Shown here: in pieces, positions 8,736 to 16,979 of the stretch
Numbering within the stretch: position 1 is the stretch's first letter
How the letters are laid out: each line of letters starts with the position of its first letter
Source of the DNA: Tenebrio molitor
Lineage: Eukaryota > Arthropoda > Insecta > Coleoptera > Tenebrionidae
Length of the DNA: 64,000 nt
Assembly: GCF_963966145.1 (NCBI RefSeq)
Contig: NC_091046.1
Coordinates: 26,164,001 to 26,228,000 of the forward strand
Direction: 5' to 3'
Program-made: the position numbers and the translations under genes
The notes under the pieces: model-generated
Told to the model about the DNA's origin: nothing
Seen by the model: the letters and a program-made list of their open reading frames with translations, nothing else
The model's database searches: none

Positions 8736-9926
8736 ATGGATACTAAAACAGCTGTAGCGGTCACTGGTTTTATAATGTTGAGTCTTGTGTACGTGACGCT
8801 GACGAAGAAAAAGAAGCAACGACGCCCCCGGCGATTCAAAGTGAGGCCTGTAAATCAAGAAAGGAAAACATTTGGGTTCTACGTAACAACGTTTGTTCCG
8901 ATGAAACGTCAGGATAGCGAACAATTTTTCAAATATACACGCATGAACTTGGCAACGTTTCAAAAGTTTTGTAACCTTCTGAGGCCCTGTTGCCGTCCGA
9001 AAATACAAGTAACGGACAACGTACCATTGGAAGAACGAGTGGCTGTAACACTTCAAGTAAGTTGAACGAAGCCCAATACGAGGCCTAATGTCTGGTATGA
9101 CGTGTTTGCTTACAATCTTACATCTGTTTCAGCTATTTATCACAAGGTTCATCCATGCAAACAATAGCATGGAAGTATCAGCTAGGACTGGCAACGGTAC
9201 ATAACATTATTCTGGAAATATGTGATTTGGTGTGGACTGTGTTAGCCCCGATATATTTGAAAGCTCCAGAGACGAATCAAGAGTGGTTACGAATTGCTCA
9301 TGACTTCCATAACAAATGGAACTTCCAAAACTGCATCGGTGGCTATGATTCTTATTATAGTAAAAACTGTGTTATAATTATCTGCAATTGCAGGAGCCAT
9401 GGATGGGAAGCATGTCCAAATACAAGCACCTGCCAAGTCGGGTTCGCTATATTTTAATTACAAGAAAACTTTTAGCGTCGTCTTATTAGCATGTGCGGAT
9501 GCCAATTATAAATTTATCTTTGTGGACATTGGTGCCTATGGCTCGAATAGTGATGGGGGTATCTTTCGGTATTCAGTATTTGGGGAGGCATTTGAGAACA
9601 ATGACTTGAGTGTTCCTCCTCCCAGCGAGTTGCCAGGAACCAACATAACTGTACCCTACGTTTTGGTTGCGGATGAAGCCTTCCTGCTTCGAAATTACAT
9701 CATGCGACCTTATCCCGGACGACACCTAACACTGGAACAACGGATTTTTAATTACCGCCTCTCTCGAGCTCGACGAATAATAGAGAATACGTTTGGGATA
9801 CTGGCAGCGAGATGGAGGATATTAAGGACAACAATTCTGGCCAACATTACAAATATAGATAAAATCGTGCAAGCTATTGTTTGTTTACATAATTTTGTAA
9901 AAACAGTAAACGACCCTCAATATTGA
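8736..9926 (+). CDS. PIF/Harbinger DDE_Tnp_4 transposase, three exons
   Basis: Exons are 8736-9056 (MDTKTAVAVTGF...), about 9133-9338 and 9394-9926. Exon 2 carries SSMQTIAWKYQLGLATVHNI, the HTH. Exon 3 has AMDGKHVQIQAPAKSG (first Asp), FVDIGAYGSNSDGGIFRYS (second Asp) and ENTFGILAARWRILR (Glu). Intron 2 (9339-9393, 55 nt) restores the conserved G-AMDGKHV junction exactly. Intron 1 (GTAAGT...TTTCAG) leaves a one-base mismatch: exon 1 ends in phase 0, but the homologous frame starts at 9134, not 9133. So this may be a barely broken gene, or intron 1 may use another site. The protein acts as nuclease at the element ends. Confidence 0.8.
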
Positions 9927-9988
9927 CCACGTGGCTTCGTCGATTCTGGTGCATGACCAACTTCATTCATATTCGCTTCGCTTCTACA

Positions 9989-10558
9989 GTGCATTCACTT
10001 TTGTTTTAGACCAGAGTAGGCTATGGAAATTTGGCGAGTTGTATGGTAAGACTGTGGCTGAATGACAATATACATCATGTATAATATTTGAGGTTACACT
10101 TTCTTGTCAAAATTCATGACCATGTAGCCAAGCATTATCATTTTCCAACTAACTACATAGTTTCGAGGACTCAATGTGTGTATTTAGTGATAAATGTAAA
10201 TATTGCACAAATTTAAAACTAATTTACCTTAATACTTACGCAGAATATAGCCTAAGGGAGTCCGTTTCGGCTCAGGGACTCGAGGGTCGCGGGTTCGATT
10301 TCGATTCCGACCCAGGGCGGAAAAAAAGGCTATATTCTATCTCGTGATTCGGAAGCCATTGGTCCCGGTCTGTTGAGTTGGTCATCACGCCCCTCATAGA
10401 TTTGTAAACCAGTCCTAGACTGTGTAACAACATTTACATGTCAAATTTGACACTGGCAGTTCGAACAATTTTGATTTTGTTATTTTGACATATCCCAAAT
10501 ACCAACATTTAAAAAAATTTAAATAGCCTACTCTGGTCTAAAACAAAAATGAATGTAT
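9989..10558. mobile_element. MITE with about 36-bp inverted ends
   Basis: The left end GTGCATTCACTTTTGTTTTA...GACCAGAGTAGGCTAT (9989-10024) is inverted at 10523-10558 with a few changes. The interior carries the tRNA-like segment described separately. It sits just downstream of the Harbinger transposase gene. Confidence 0.75.
10255..10345 (+). repeat. tRNA-derived SINE-like fragment
   Basis: CGGCTCAGGGACTCGAGG is followed by GTCGCGGGTTCGATTTCG. The second block matches a Pol III B box (GGTTCGANNCC-like) and the first loosely an A box. No cloverleaf or terminator is present, so this is a SINE remnant at best. Confidence 0.4.
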
Positions 10559-10562
10559 TATA

Positions 10563-11238
10563 CCGGGTGGGGCATCGTATACGCGCACGCGAGAAATCGC
10601 GACTTCTAATTAAATAAAATTGGCGAAATTTTATATACCTGACTAATTATTGATAAGGTATATTTGAGAATTTAAAAAAAAATTTTTGTTAATAAATAAG
10701 GCCGTAACAGTTTTATTAGTTTTCTGAAATTAATTGTTAATTTACCTATAAAGTTTTTACACTAAATGAATCTGTATCTGCTAGCCCATCAAACCCTGGT
10801 GGCACAATTACAAATTTTGACTTGGTTAGCTAAATAATTCGCTTTTTTATTTAAACGTAAACCAGACGGGTGATTTACGGCACAATGGTATAATTTCCCA
10901 ACAAAGGTATAGCCGACCGTTTTAAACCTTTTTGCCATAAAATTGACAGTTTCCATTGTCACCTAAATTTAATTCAAAATCTAATTGGTATTTTTTTCCG
11001 TAGAGTTCGTAAATAATTATAGGAAGTGAATCTGGGTAGGTTAGTATAAAAATCAGAATTTGACTTTTTGGTTGAAATTTACATTTTAATTTTTTTTGGC
11101 TTTGTTTGTAAGTGAAAAATTATCAAAAAATTATGAAATGTACCTTACCAATAGCCAGGTAAGTCTGAAAAATTTCGACAATTTTATTTAATTAGAAGTC
11201 GCGATTTCTCGCGTGCGCGTATACGATGCCCCACCCGG
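10563..11238. mobile_element. MITE with 60-bp near-perfect TIRs, TATA flanks
   Basis: The left TIR starts CCGGGTGGGGCATCGTATAC and the right is its inverse; about 60 bp match, as far as I can see without mismatch. TA (or TATA) flanks both ends, suggesting Tc1/mariner-type mobility. The 550-bp interior has no coding sequence. Such well-preserved TIRs suggest recent insertion. Confidence 0.85.
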
Positions 11239-11574
11239 TATATGGCCGTCTCAATTTAGCTAAAATTTGTTCCTGTAAAGTAGTCCATGAAATGGACATC
11301 ATGTGCCGCCATCTTCTGTCAAGTTGACAATTTCATTTTGTCACCGACAATTTTTATGACATAACTGACATATGACATTTTGAATTTGAAGCCAAAAACC
11401 TCTGTTCTTTTGCTGCTTTGAAAATAAATTCGTGAATCTTTTCCTGATTCTTCGTTGTTTTTGTTGTTTAGTGTTGTTATTGTTGTTATTGTTCTTTGTT
11501 ATATTGCTCATTGATTATTAACTATTTAAGTTCGGGACTATTGAGTTGTTTTTTTAAGAAAATGGTCAGAAAGT
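11239..11574. other. Non-coding, GTT-rich
   Basis: No gene is seen. The stretch 11455-11510 is a degenerate TTGTTGTTATTG run. ATTATTAACTATTTAAG at about 11515 weakly recalls the box associated with the palindromes. Confidence 0.4.
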
Positions 11575-12036
11575 GTTTTATCCAATATTCAATAGTAATA
11601 TCGTGTTTTATTAGTTAGTTTTAATTAAGTAAACTGGGCTATAACTAGTCTGTTTGTTATAACCCACGTTGCCATTAGCTCCGTGGGTTATTAACATCCA
11701 TAACCCATTGTTTATCTTATAGGATGAAATAAAATTTAGGTACATATTCTGAACACTTTATTAAAGATACATCAAATTTGAAATTATTTTTCAGAATTCT
11801 GTGCAAAATAAAAATGAACATTTGAAAGTGAACCGTGAAAGTGAATTCCAGCAATCTCTCTGGACTCAACGACTTGCGAATCAGAAGCTTCATGTTTTAA
11901 TGTTACAGAATCACCTGTACTTGTGCTGGCCACCGAATTCTCATTTACAATCCTGGTATATTTTTCACCTTGAAACAAATGTTTTGGTTAAAGTTTTATG
12001 TAATCTTAATTTTAAAATTTAAAATAGAAAATATAG

Positions 12037-13078
12037 CTAACCTGGCAAATCATTGAAAGAAGATCTATTGATTCCTATAATTGTCTTTGCTATCTTTATT
12101 TTACTGTTGTTTGAATCGGCAACATATTCTTCAGCTGTTTTAGAAGATCGCCATCCACCATGTCGTTTAAGATTAATGACATCTGCTCCACCTTCTGCAA
12201 GTAACGTAGTGGAGGATCGCCTTAAGCTATGACCTGTGTAGGTTTCAGGGTGCTCTAATTTCAGGTACGATGCGATAACACTGGGAATGCTTGCAATTTT
12301 ATTAATTCCTACTGGTTGAACGGTGCATTTGCCATTTGCATAACGTAGAAAGAGTCTATTATGTTTGATGTTGGCTGGACGAAGAGAAATATACTTCTGA
12401 TATAAAGCAATGGGATCTGCTGAACAACCTTCTTTAACAATGACGAACCGACGAGGTTTGTCCGTTTTCGTCATCGGTATATCTATGCTTAAATATGTAC
12501 CAACCTCTGTAACATCATCTACACTCATTTTTACCAACTCGTCGCATCGACACGCTCCAAATATGCCCATTATTAAAACAATCTTCATCATTAGGTACTC
12601 GTTGCTATCAGCTTCACCCAAAAACTTATCAGTATGTGTAATTTCAAGAACATTTGCTTTTTTTGCTCTATGATTGGAAGATTTTCTCTTCAAAAACGCT
12701 TGTAGCTTGGAAAATCTGAAATGTTTTATGGCTTAAAGAAAGCATTGCATCTAACAGGATCACTTACCTCGATATATCCTCTTTTTCCTCAATCTTCAAA
12801 GTACTTTTTAGCATAGAGTACTTACACCATAAAGAGGACCCCACACAGGTATCAGAAAGGGTTCGAAAATAAGCCAGAAGAATGTCCTCGTTTGTTCCAC
12901 GAACTCCTCTTGCTTTTCTCCAGGTAACAAAATGCGCAAATTGTTTTTCATACTTTCCACGCGACTTTGCCGGTAGTAAATTACCAGCCACTTCTTGAGC
13001 CTCTTCTAACACATCTTCTGGCACAAATATTTCCATTTTCATGCCTTGTTTGTTGTTTATAAACAAATAACATCGCAA
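12037..13078 (-). CDS. Crypton-like tyrosine recombinase, intact, two exons
   Basis: Exon 1 is 13078-12768 and exon 2 is 12715-12037; GTAAGT and TTTCAG borders join in phase to give 329 residues. An internal Met (MKMEIFVPEDVLEEAQEV) may be the true start. Residues about 35-95 form the core-binding domain (SRGKYEKQFAHFVTWRKARG). The catalytic set is complete: GACRCDEL (Arg), MTKTDKPRRF (Lys), GHSLRRSSTTLL (His, Arg), KRHGGWRSS (His) and EEYVADS (Tyr). It would cut and rejoin DNA in the nucleus. The intron position is shared with the decayed copy at 2.9-3.9 kb. A domesticated role cannot be excluded. Confidence 0.85.
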
Positions 13079-13195
13079 CGGTTGTCATGTTTGACTTAAA
13101 ATACACACTAGATTCATTAATCATCATAACCGAACACGGGAGCAGATTTTCGTTAATAGTTATTATCTAAAATTTTTTGGAATATTGGATAAAAC

Positions 13196-13330
13196 GTTGT
13201 ATGGCATACGTGGGTTATTAAGTATTACCCACTTGAGGTAATAACCTACTCGGGCAAGTCCTCGTAGGTTACAAATACCTCTCGTGGGTAATATCTTAAA
13301 TAACCCACTTATACCATAAATAACTATTAT
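13196..13330. repeat. Palindrome and box 5' of the intact recombinase gene
   Basis: CGTGGGTTATTAAG/TATTACCCACTTGAGGTAAT...ATACCTCTCGTGGGTAATA/CTTAAATAACCCAC makes an imperfect nested palindrome. It ends in ATAAATAACTATTAT. On the gene side it is bordered by the inverse of ATACAACGTTTTATCC. Confidence 0.7.
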
Positions 13331-13335
13331 TTGTG

Positions 13336-13445
13336 GGAATTTGGAAAAGCCGTTTTTCCAATTTCCAAGCGATTCCGATCAGAGAAACAAGGAATTTGGA
13401 AAAGCCGTTTTTCCAATTTCCAAGCGATTCCGATCAGAGAAACAA
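13336..13445 (+). repeat. Exact 55-bp tandem duplication
   Basis: Two identical units, 13336-13390 and 13391-13445, begin GGAATTTGGAAAAGCCGTTT and end AGAGAAACAA. The unit covers part of a THAP-domain exon, so the duplication disrupts that exon. Identity of the copies points to a recent event. Confidence 0.9.
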
Positions 13446-13832
13446 ATCGTTCAATTCTCTTAAAGGATCTTGTGGTATTTCTTAAATAATAAAATTTCTT
13501 ACAGAAGATACTTTATTAAATGTTATTATAGATCTCAGCAAAATTACAGATTATTCTGTTTTATGTTCAAAACATTTTACAACTGAACATGTAACATCTT
13601 CAAAAAAAATTAGAGTCACTAAAGATGCTGTCCCATTCGTATTTGTAAGAATTCAGATTCAAAATATATATTATACAATATGCAAAGTATTTTCCTTAAT
13701 TATTCTAGAATCCTGTTGCTCTTTGTACGACTTCATTTGCCCCACTCCATCATCTGACCCAATCCCAAAACGAAAACGAACCTGCTTCTTCCCTGCAAAA
13801 CAATATTTGTCAAAGTGATTTTGCATTTGTAA
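13336..13832 (+). pseudogene. THAP-domain gene fragment, three exon pieces
   Basis: Piece 1 reads KPFFQFPSDSDQRNKSF (disturbed by the 55-bp duplication). Piece 2 (after ACAG at about 13505) reads DLSKITDYSVLCSKHFTTEH, then RVTKDAVPFVF before GTAAGA; CxxHF and AVP are THAP landmarks. Piece 3 (after TTCTAG at about 13709) reads NPVALCTTSFAPLHHL... to ICQSDFAF before GTAAGT. It could be the front of a P-type transposase or of another THAP protein. The remainder is missing. Confidence 0.6.
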
Positions 13833-13879
13833 GTAACATTTTTATATTTAGAACATGTAGGAACTCTGAAACACTTTTT

Positions 13880-14770
13880 TTTAAATTTGAGAATCTTAGT
13901 TTCTATCGTGCCGGACTCCTACCGGCTAAAACCCCTCTTCTTCTTCGGCTCAACTCCCGCGATCACATCTCGGTATTGGTTCAAGGACGCGGCCTGTCCG
14001 ACTTTTCTCTGGCGTCGGTCTTTCTTCAAACCTATCCATCCGCGCTCTCGTCTCTCCCGTAGCAAATGTCTTCTCGTTGACGCTGCGTCTCGCCTGTCAC
14101 TCCTCTCCATTCTCTCCTCTCCATTCTCTCCTCGCTGGTCTGTGGCTCTCTCGTGCTCGATCCTTTCCCATGAGAATGCTCTCGACCATACTGAGGGTCT
14201 CCTTTCTCCTTCCAGTTTTATTCTCTACCTGCCATTGTCTTCTCTACCATATTCTCGGGCGTCAGAAATGTTGCGTCCCCCAACAACTAGATCCTTACGG
14301 GGAGATTCACGAAACTTTGCAAATTTGCAAACCGTTAACGTAGCGACAAATAGAATGCTTCAACAATGTCGGTTGTCACGGTTTTGAATTTGCAACGCTT
14401 TATAGAGCTTTACCGAGTTTCGTGAATGACCCCCTTATAGTCGCTGTCGGTCCCACCTTCCGTCGTCGACCCTGTGCATCCTGTATAAGTAGGACCGAAA
14501 GTTTCCGTGTCTCGAAAAAACCTGGGTCAGATAGTACATTACGTGCCCTCCCAACCTCTCTCGCAACCGCAACCAGCGATCGACCTTCGGAATCAGCTGT
14601 CCATCTTCACTTCGTGGAGCTGTCCCATCTCCTCTGTCGAGCTTTTCCATCCTCTTACATATTCATTCGAGCATTCACGTTCTCTAGTTCCTTTTATTGA
14701 TCTGACAAACTCAACAACACCATTGCGAAACAGTGCTATATCACACTTCTTTGTCCAGCACTTACCGTTT
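13880..14770. other. GC-richer block, possible LTR-element fragment
   Basis: Composition differs sharply from the surroundings (CTCTCC-rich). TGTTGCGTCCCCCAACAAC at about 14267 and TATAAGTAGGACCGAAAG at about 14484 would suit an LTR start and promoter, but no second LTR, primer site or ORF supports this. It is interrupted by the small MITE at 14296-14441. Confidence 0.3.
14296..14441. mobile_element. Small MITE, TTA flanks
   Basis: CGGGGAGATTCACGAAACTTTG on the left is inverted on the right as CGAGTTTCGTGAATGACCCCC. TTA lies on both sides, fitting a Harbinger-mobilised MITE of about 145 bp. Confidence 0.65.
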
Positions 14771-14776
14771 GTAGCC

Positions 14777-14940
14777 ATGGCTGTTGCAATCTCGGTCCAT
14801 GCATTTTGTTTTTTATGTATATTTTTAAAATCTGGACTCTGTTTATCATATAAGCATGATTGGCTTCTACTAACGTGGCGAGTAATCCGTCCTCCATGGT
14901 TTACTACTTCTACCAGAGACAATTTCTTCCACTGATGCAC
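14777..14940 (-). pseudogene. Myb/SANT-like exon of the Harbinger element
   Basis: The minus strand reads LYDKQSPDFKNIHKKQNAW, then TEIATAMATNG, directly before GTAAGTGC, a good splice donor. The pattern LYxxxSPxFKNxxxKKxxxWxxIAxxM is the Myb/SANT (MADF-like) domain of Harbinger accessory proteins. Upstream codons are disturbed by a probable frameshift. Its place near the right end of the 8.4-15.2 kb element matches the expected gene order. Confidence 0.55.
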
Positions 14941-15375
14941 CGCACAAACGACAGTATTTTACCCGCGAAAATGCATGTCACATTGCTTTGCATTGCTTTC
15001 GGCACTGCTCGTCGCTCGTGCTCTTACCCCTCCACGTCGTCTCTCATTGGACAATCGTACGCAAGGGATCGTAAAAGTTGGAAGTTAGTCAACTTGTTAA
15101 AATTCTAACGTTTGGGACTACGATTACAATCGTGTTATAAACGCTGCCACGGTTACTTTACATCTCAATTTTCTTGTGATTCCGATTACAATTAGGATTA
15201 CGATTACAATCGAGTTATAAATCCAGCTTAAATCGACATGCAGCAACTTGTCAATTTGATTAAAATGCAGTCTTATGAGCGATGGTAGGGATTTTTTACC
15301 ATATAAGCGTATATCTCGGTCCCAGATATGGTACACCATGCAAATATTCATTCATTCGATTTTAAGACGTATCAA

Positions 15376-15715
15376 AATAGTAGTTTATTTAACGAGTTCG
15401 TGGGCCTTTAAAACTCTCGTTCCACTCGAGTTTTAAACTGGCCCACTCATGCTAAAAAAGCCCAAATTACACAAGAACGAGTTGAATACAACGTTTTTTT
15501 GTTCGACGAGCCCCCCAGAGGCTCCAAATCGCTGAAAATCTTTAAAATTAGGTTGACGTTTCGTTTTGACAAGTTGACAAATTTATCAAAATCCGTTCAC
15601 ACAGGAAAAAATTCTCAAGTTCTGACAGTGTCGAACAAAAAAATGTTTTTTATACAACTGACAATAAAAGTGACGTTTTTAGTGGAAGCTAATTTGATTA
15701 AAAATTGCTCTTTAT
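15376..15715. mobile_element. Box-palindrome element, copy d1
   Basis: The box variant AATAGTAGTTTATTTA (15376-15391) is followed by a palindrome (GAGTTCGTGGGCC...GGCCCACTC...AACGAGTTG), then ATACAACGTTTTTTTGTTCG. About 150 bp of further shared sequence follow (GGCTCCAAATCGCTGAAAAT, TTTTGACAAGTTGAC). The same element is present inverted at 55152-55371. It has no ORF. Confidence 0.75.
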
Positions 15716-16074
15716 AATTTACCGTGTTAAAAGTATTTTTAACACTAGTAAAAAAAAAACTTTTAACACTAGTTATTTTTTATTTATTTATAAATGTTAA
15801 AGTGGCTCTATTTGCCGCTTTTTCAATATCTGCGGGAAATCTGTCGTCGATATCGGCATTGTTAACGTCGTATTCTTTGCATTCCATGTTTACGAATGCA
15901 ATAATGTGGAATTCAAAGTGTTTTACAAAACATAAAGAAAACTTTTCTGACTTTTCTAATAAACAAATGTCAAGACAAGACTAGCTACCTGATTTTTGCC
16001 GCAGAAATTAAAATAAACATCAAAAATACGACTGCGTTTATTAATGCAACGCAAACCAGTTGTATAAAAAATAG
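15716..16074. other. AT-rich, no gene recognised
   Basis: TTAAAAGTATTTTTAACACT...AGTGTTAAAAG near 15726-15770 forms a small inverted repeat. Nothing else could be identified. Confidence 0.4.
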
Positions 16075-16208
16075 ATGTATGATGGACGTGTTAAAAGTGA
16101 TTTTATTTTGTTCGTGGGGTTGGTCAACTCGCTGCGCTCGTTTCCCAATCTACCCCACTTACAAAATAAAATCTCACTTTTAACACTTACATCATAAATA
16201 ACTATTAT
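16075..16208. repeat. Box-palindrome, copy d2
   Basis: The arms ATGATGGACGTGTTAAAAGT...ATTTTATTTTGTTCGTGGGGT and ACCCCACTTACAAAATAAAAT...ACTTTTAACACTTACATCAT enclose the apex ACTCGCTGCGCTCGTTTCCC. The box ATAAATAACTATTAT follows directly at 16194-16208. Confidence 0.85.
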
Positions 16209-16564
16209 GGTATGTGTCATATATGACACACCACGCAATAAAGGGTTAAACTATAAAAAAATGCACTTCAACATACCGTAAACTTGGGACGATTTTGACA
16301 TATTGTGCGCTGTAGTTCCTAAACGATTTGATGAATGGCAATATATGACATCCATGCTGTCAATATGACAGTATGTTGGCATCACTTTCTGTTTCAGTTT
16401 AGTAATTTGGCACTTTACTTTGACCACAACAAATTGACATTACTTGTTTTACACCATGTTGAAGATTGAGTTTTAGTGTTGTTGATGTTTTATGAAATAT
16501 AAATTTTCTTTTACCATAACCTCAATTTCATGGTTGACATTTTTTAAATTAGGATTTGCTTATA

Positions 16565-16757
16565 TCGGGTGTTTTTTTTAAATTTCAGTTTTTAAATTTC
16601 ACCTCGTAGTAGGCGTTGAAAAGTCGATTGTAAACGCACCACGCTGTAAAACGTAAAATTTAAACAGCTGCTCCGTGATCCGTAACCTGTATAGTGCGTT
16701 CACAATAGACTCTTCAACGCCTATTATGAGGTGAAATTTTAAAAAACACCCGATACA
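16565..16757. mobile_element. MITE family A, copy 1
   Basis: Ends ATCGGGTGTTTTTTTTAAAT and its inverse; the core AGGCGTTGAAAAGTCGATTG...CACAATAGACTCTTCAACGCC is itself palindromic. Related copies are at 20896-21071 and 35500-35680. Confidence 0.8.
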
Positions 16758-16767
16758 TACTCTAAAT

Positions 16768-16977
16768 CAGGGATGAGCAACCTTTTTTTACGACAAATTT
16801 AAAAATGTATTTTTGTTAATACATGCAATTTTGATTAATTTAACACGCCTAGCGCACAATGAAGCTGCGGGGCACAGTAGGAATTTTTAAAAATCAAAAT
16901 GTAAAATCTTTGAAGGGCCGTACGAGAAAGTGTAGCGGCTGCATGCGGCCCGCGGGCCGCAGGTTGCTCATCCCTGC
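16768..16977. mobile_element. hAT-type MITE
   Basis: The ends CAGGGATGAGCAACCT and AGGTTGCTCATCCCTG are inverted and typical of hAT elements. The presumed 8-bp target duplication is CTCTAAAT on the left against CCTAAAT-G on the right (after the P element), so it differs by one base. The P element at 16980 inserted at its right edge. Confidence 0.8.
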
Positions 16978-16979
16978 CT

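Larger units (their letters stand above)
11575..13330 (-). mobile_element. Crypton-like tyrosine recombinase element 2
   Basis: The 16-mer GTTTTATCCAATATTC (11575-11590) recurs inverted at 13180-13195. Both flanks also share AACCCACG/CGTGGGTTAT palindromic sequence (11655-11705 and 13200-13310). The gene-proximal side ends in the box ATAAATAACTATTAT (13316-13330). A further box, TAATAGTTATTA, is at 13154-13165. True ends are not certain; the element may be only the gene plus one terminal structure. Confidence 0.55.
8418..15228. mobile_element. PIF/Harbinger element with TAA duplications, full of nested insertions
   Basis: The left end AGCTGGATTTATAACTCGAT... at 8418 is preceded by TAA (8415-8417). 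The right end is its inverse, ending at 15228, followed by TAA (15229-15231). The inverted ends stay alike for about 60 bp with a few mismatches (ATCGTAATCCTAATT). The 3-bp TWA duplication and the gene pair (transposase on plus, Myb/SANT-like on minus near the other end) are typical of this superfamily. Everything between about 9.98 and 14.7 kb looks like later insertions. Confidence 0.7.

Noticed and set aside
10255..10345. Possible functional tRNA gene
   Set aside because: Only a B-box-like and a weak A-box-like stretch are present; no acceptor stem or cloverleaf forms. Kept only as a SINE-like fragment.
13887..14700. Ser/Leu-rich plus-strand ORFs
   Set aside because: Composition-driven frames in a CT-rich block interrupted by a MITE; no family match.
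16075..16208. Parvovirus-like inverted terminal repeat because of the GAGC/GCTC apex
   Set aside because: Only the apex words resemble a Rep-binding pattern; there is no Rep or capsid ORF nearby and the box and context fit a foldback element.
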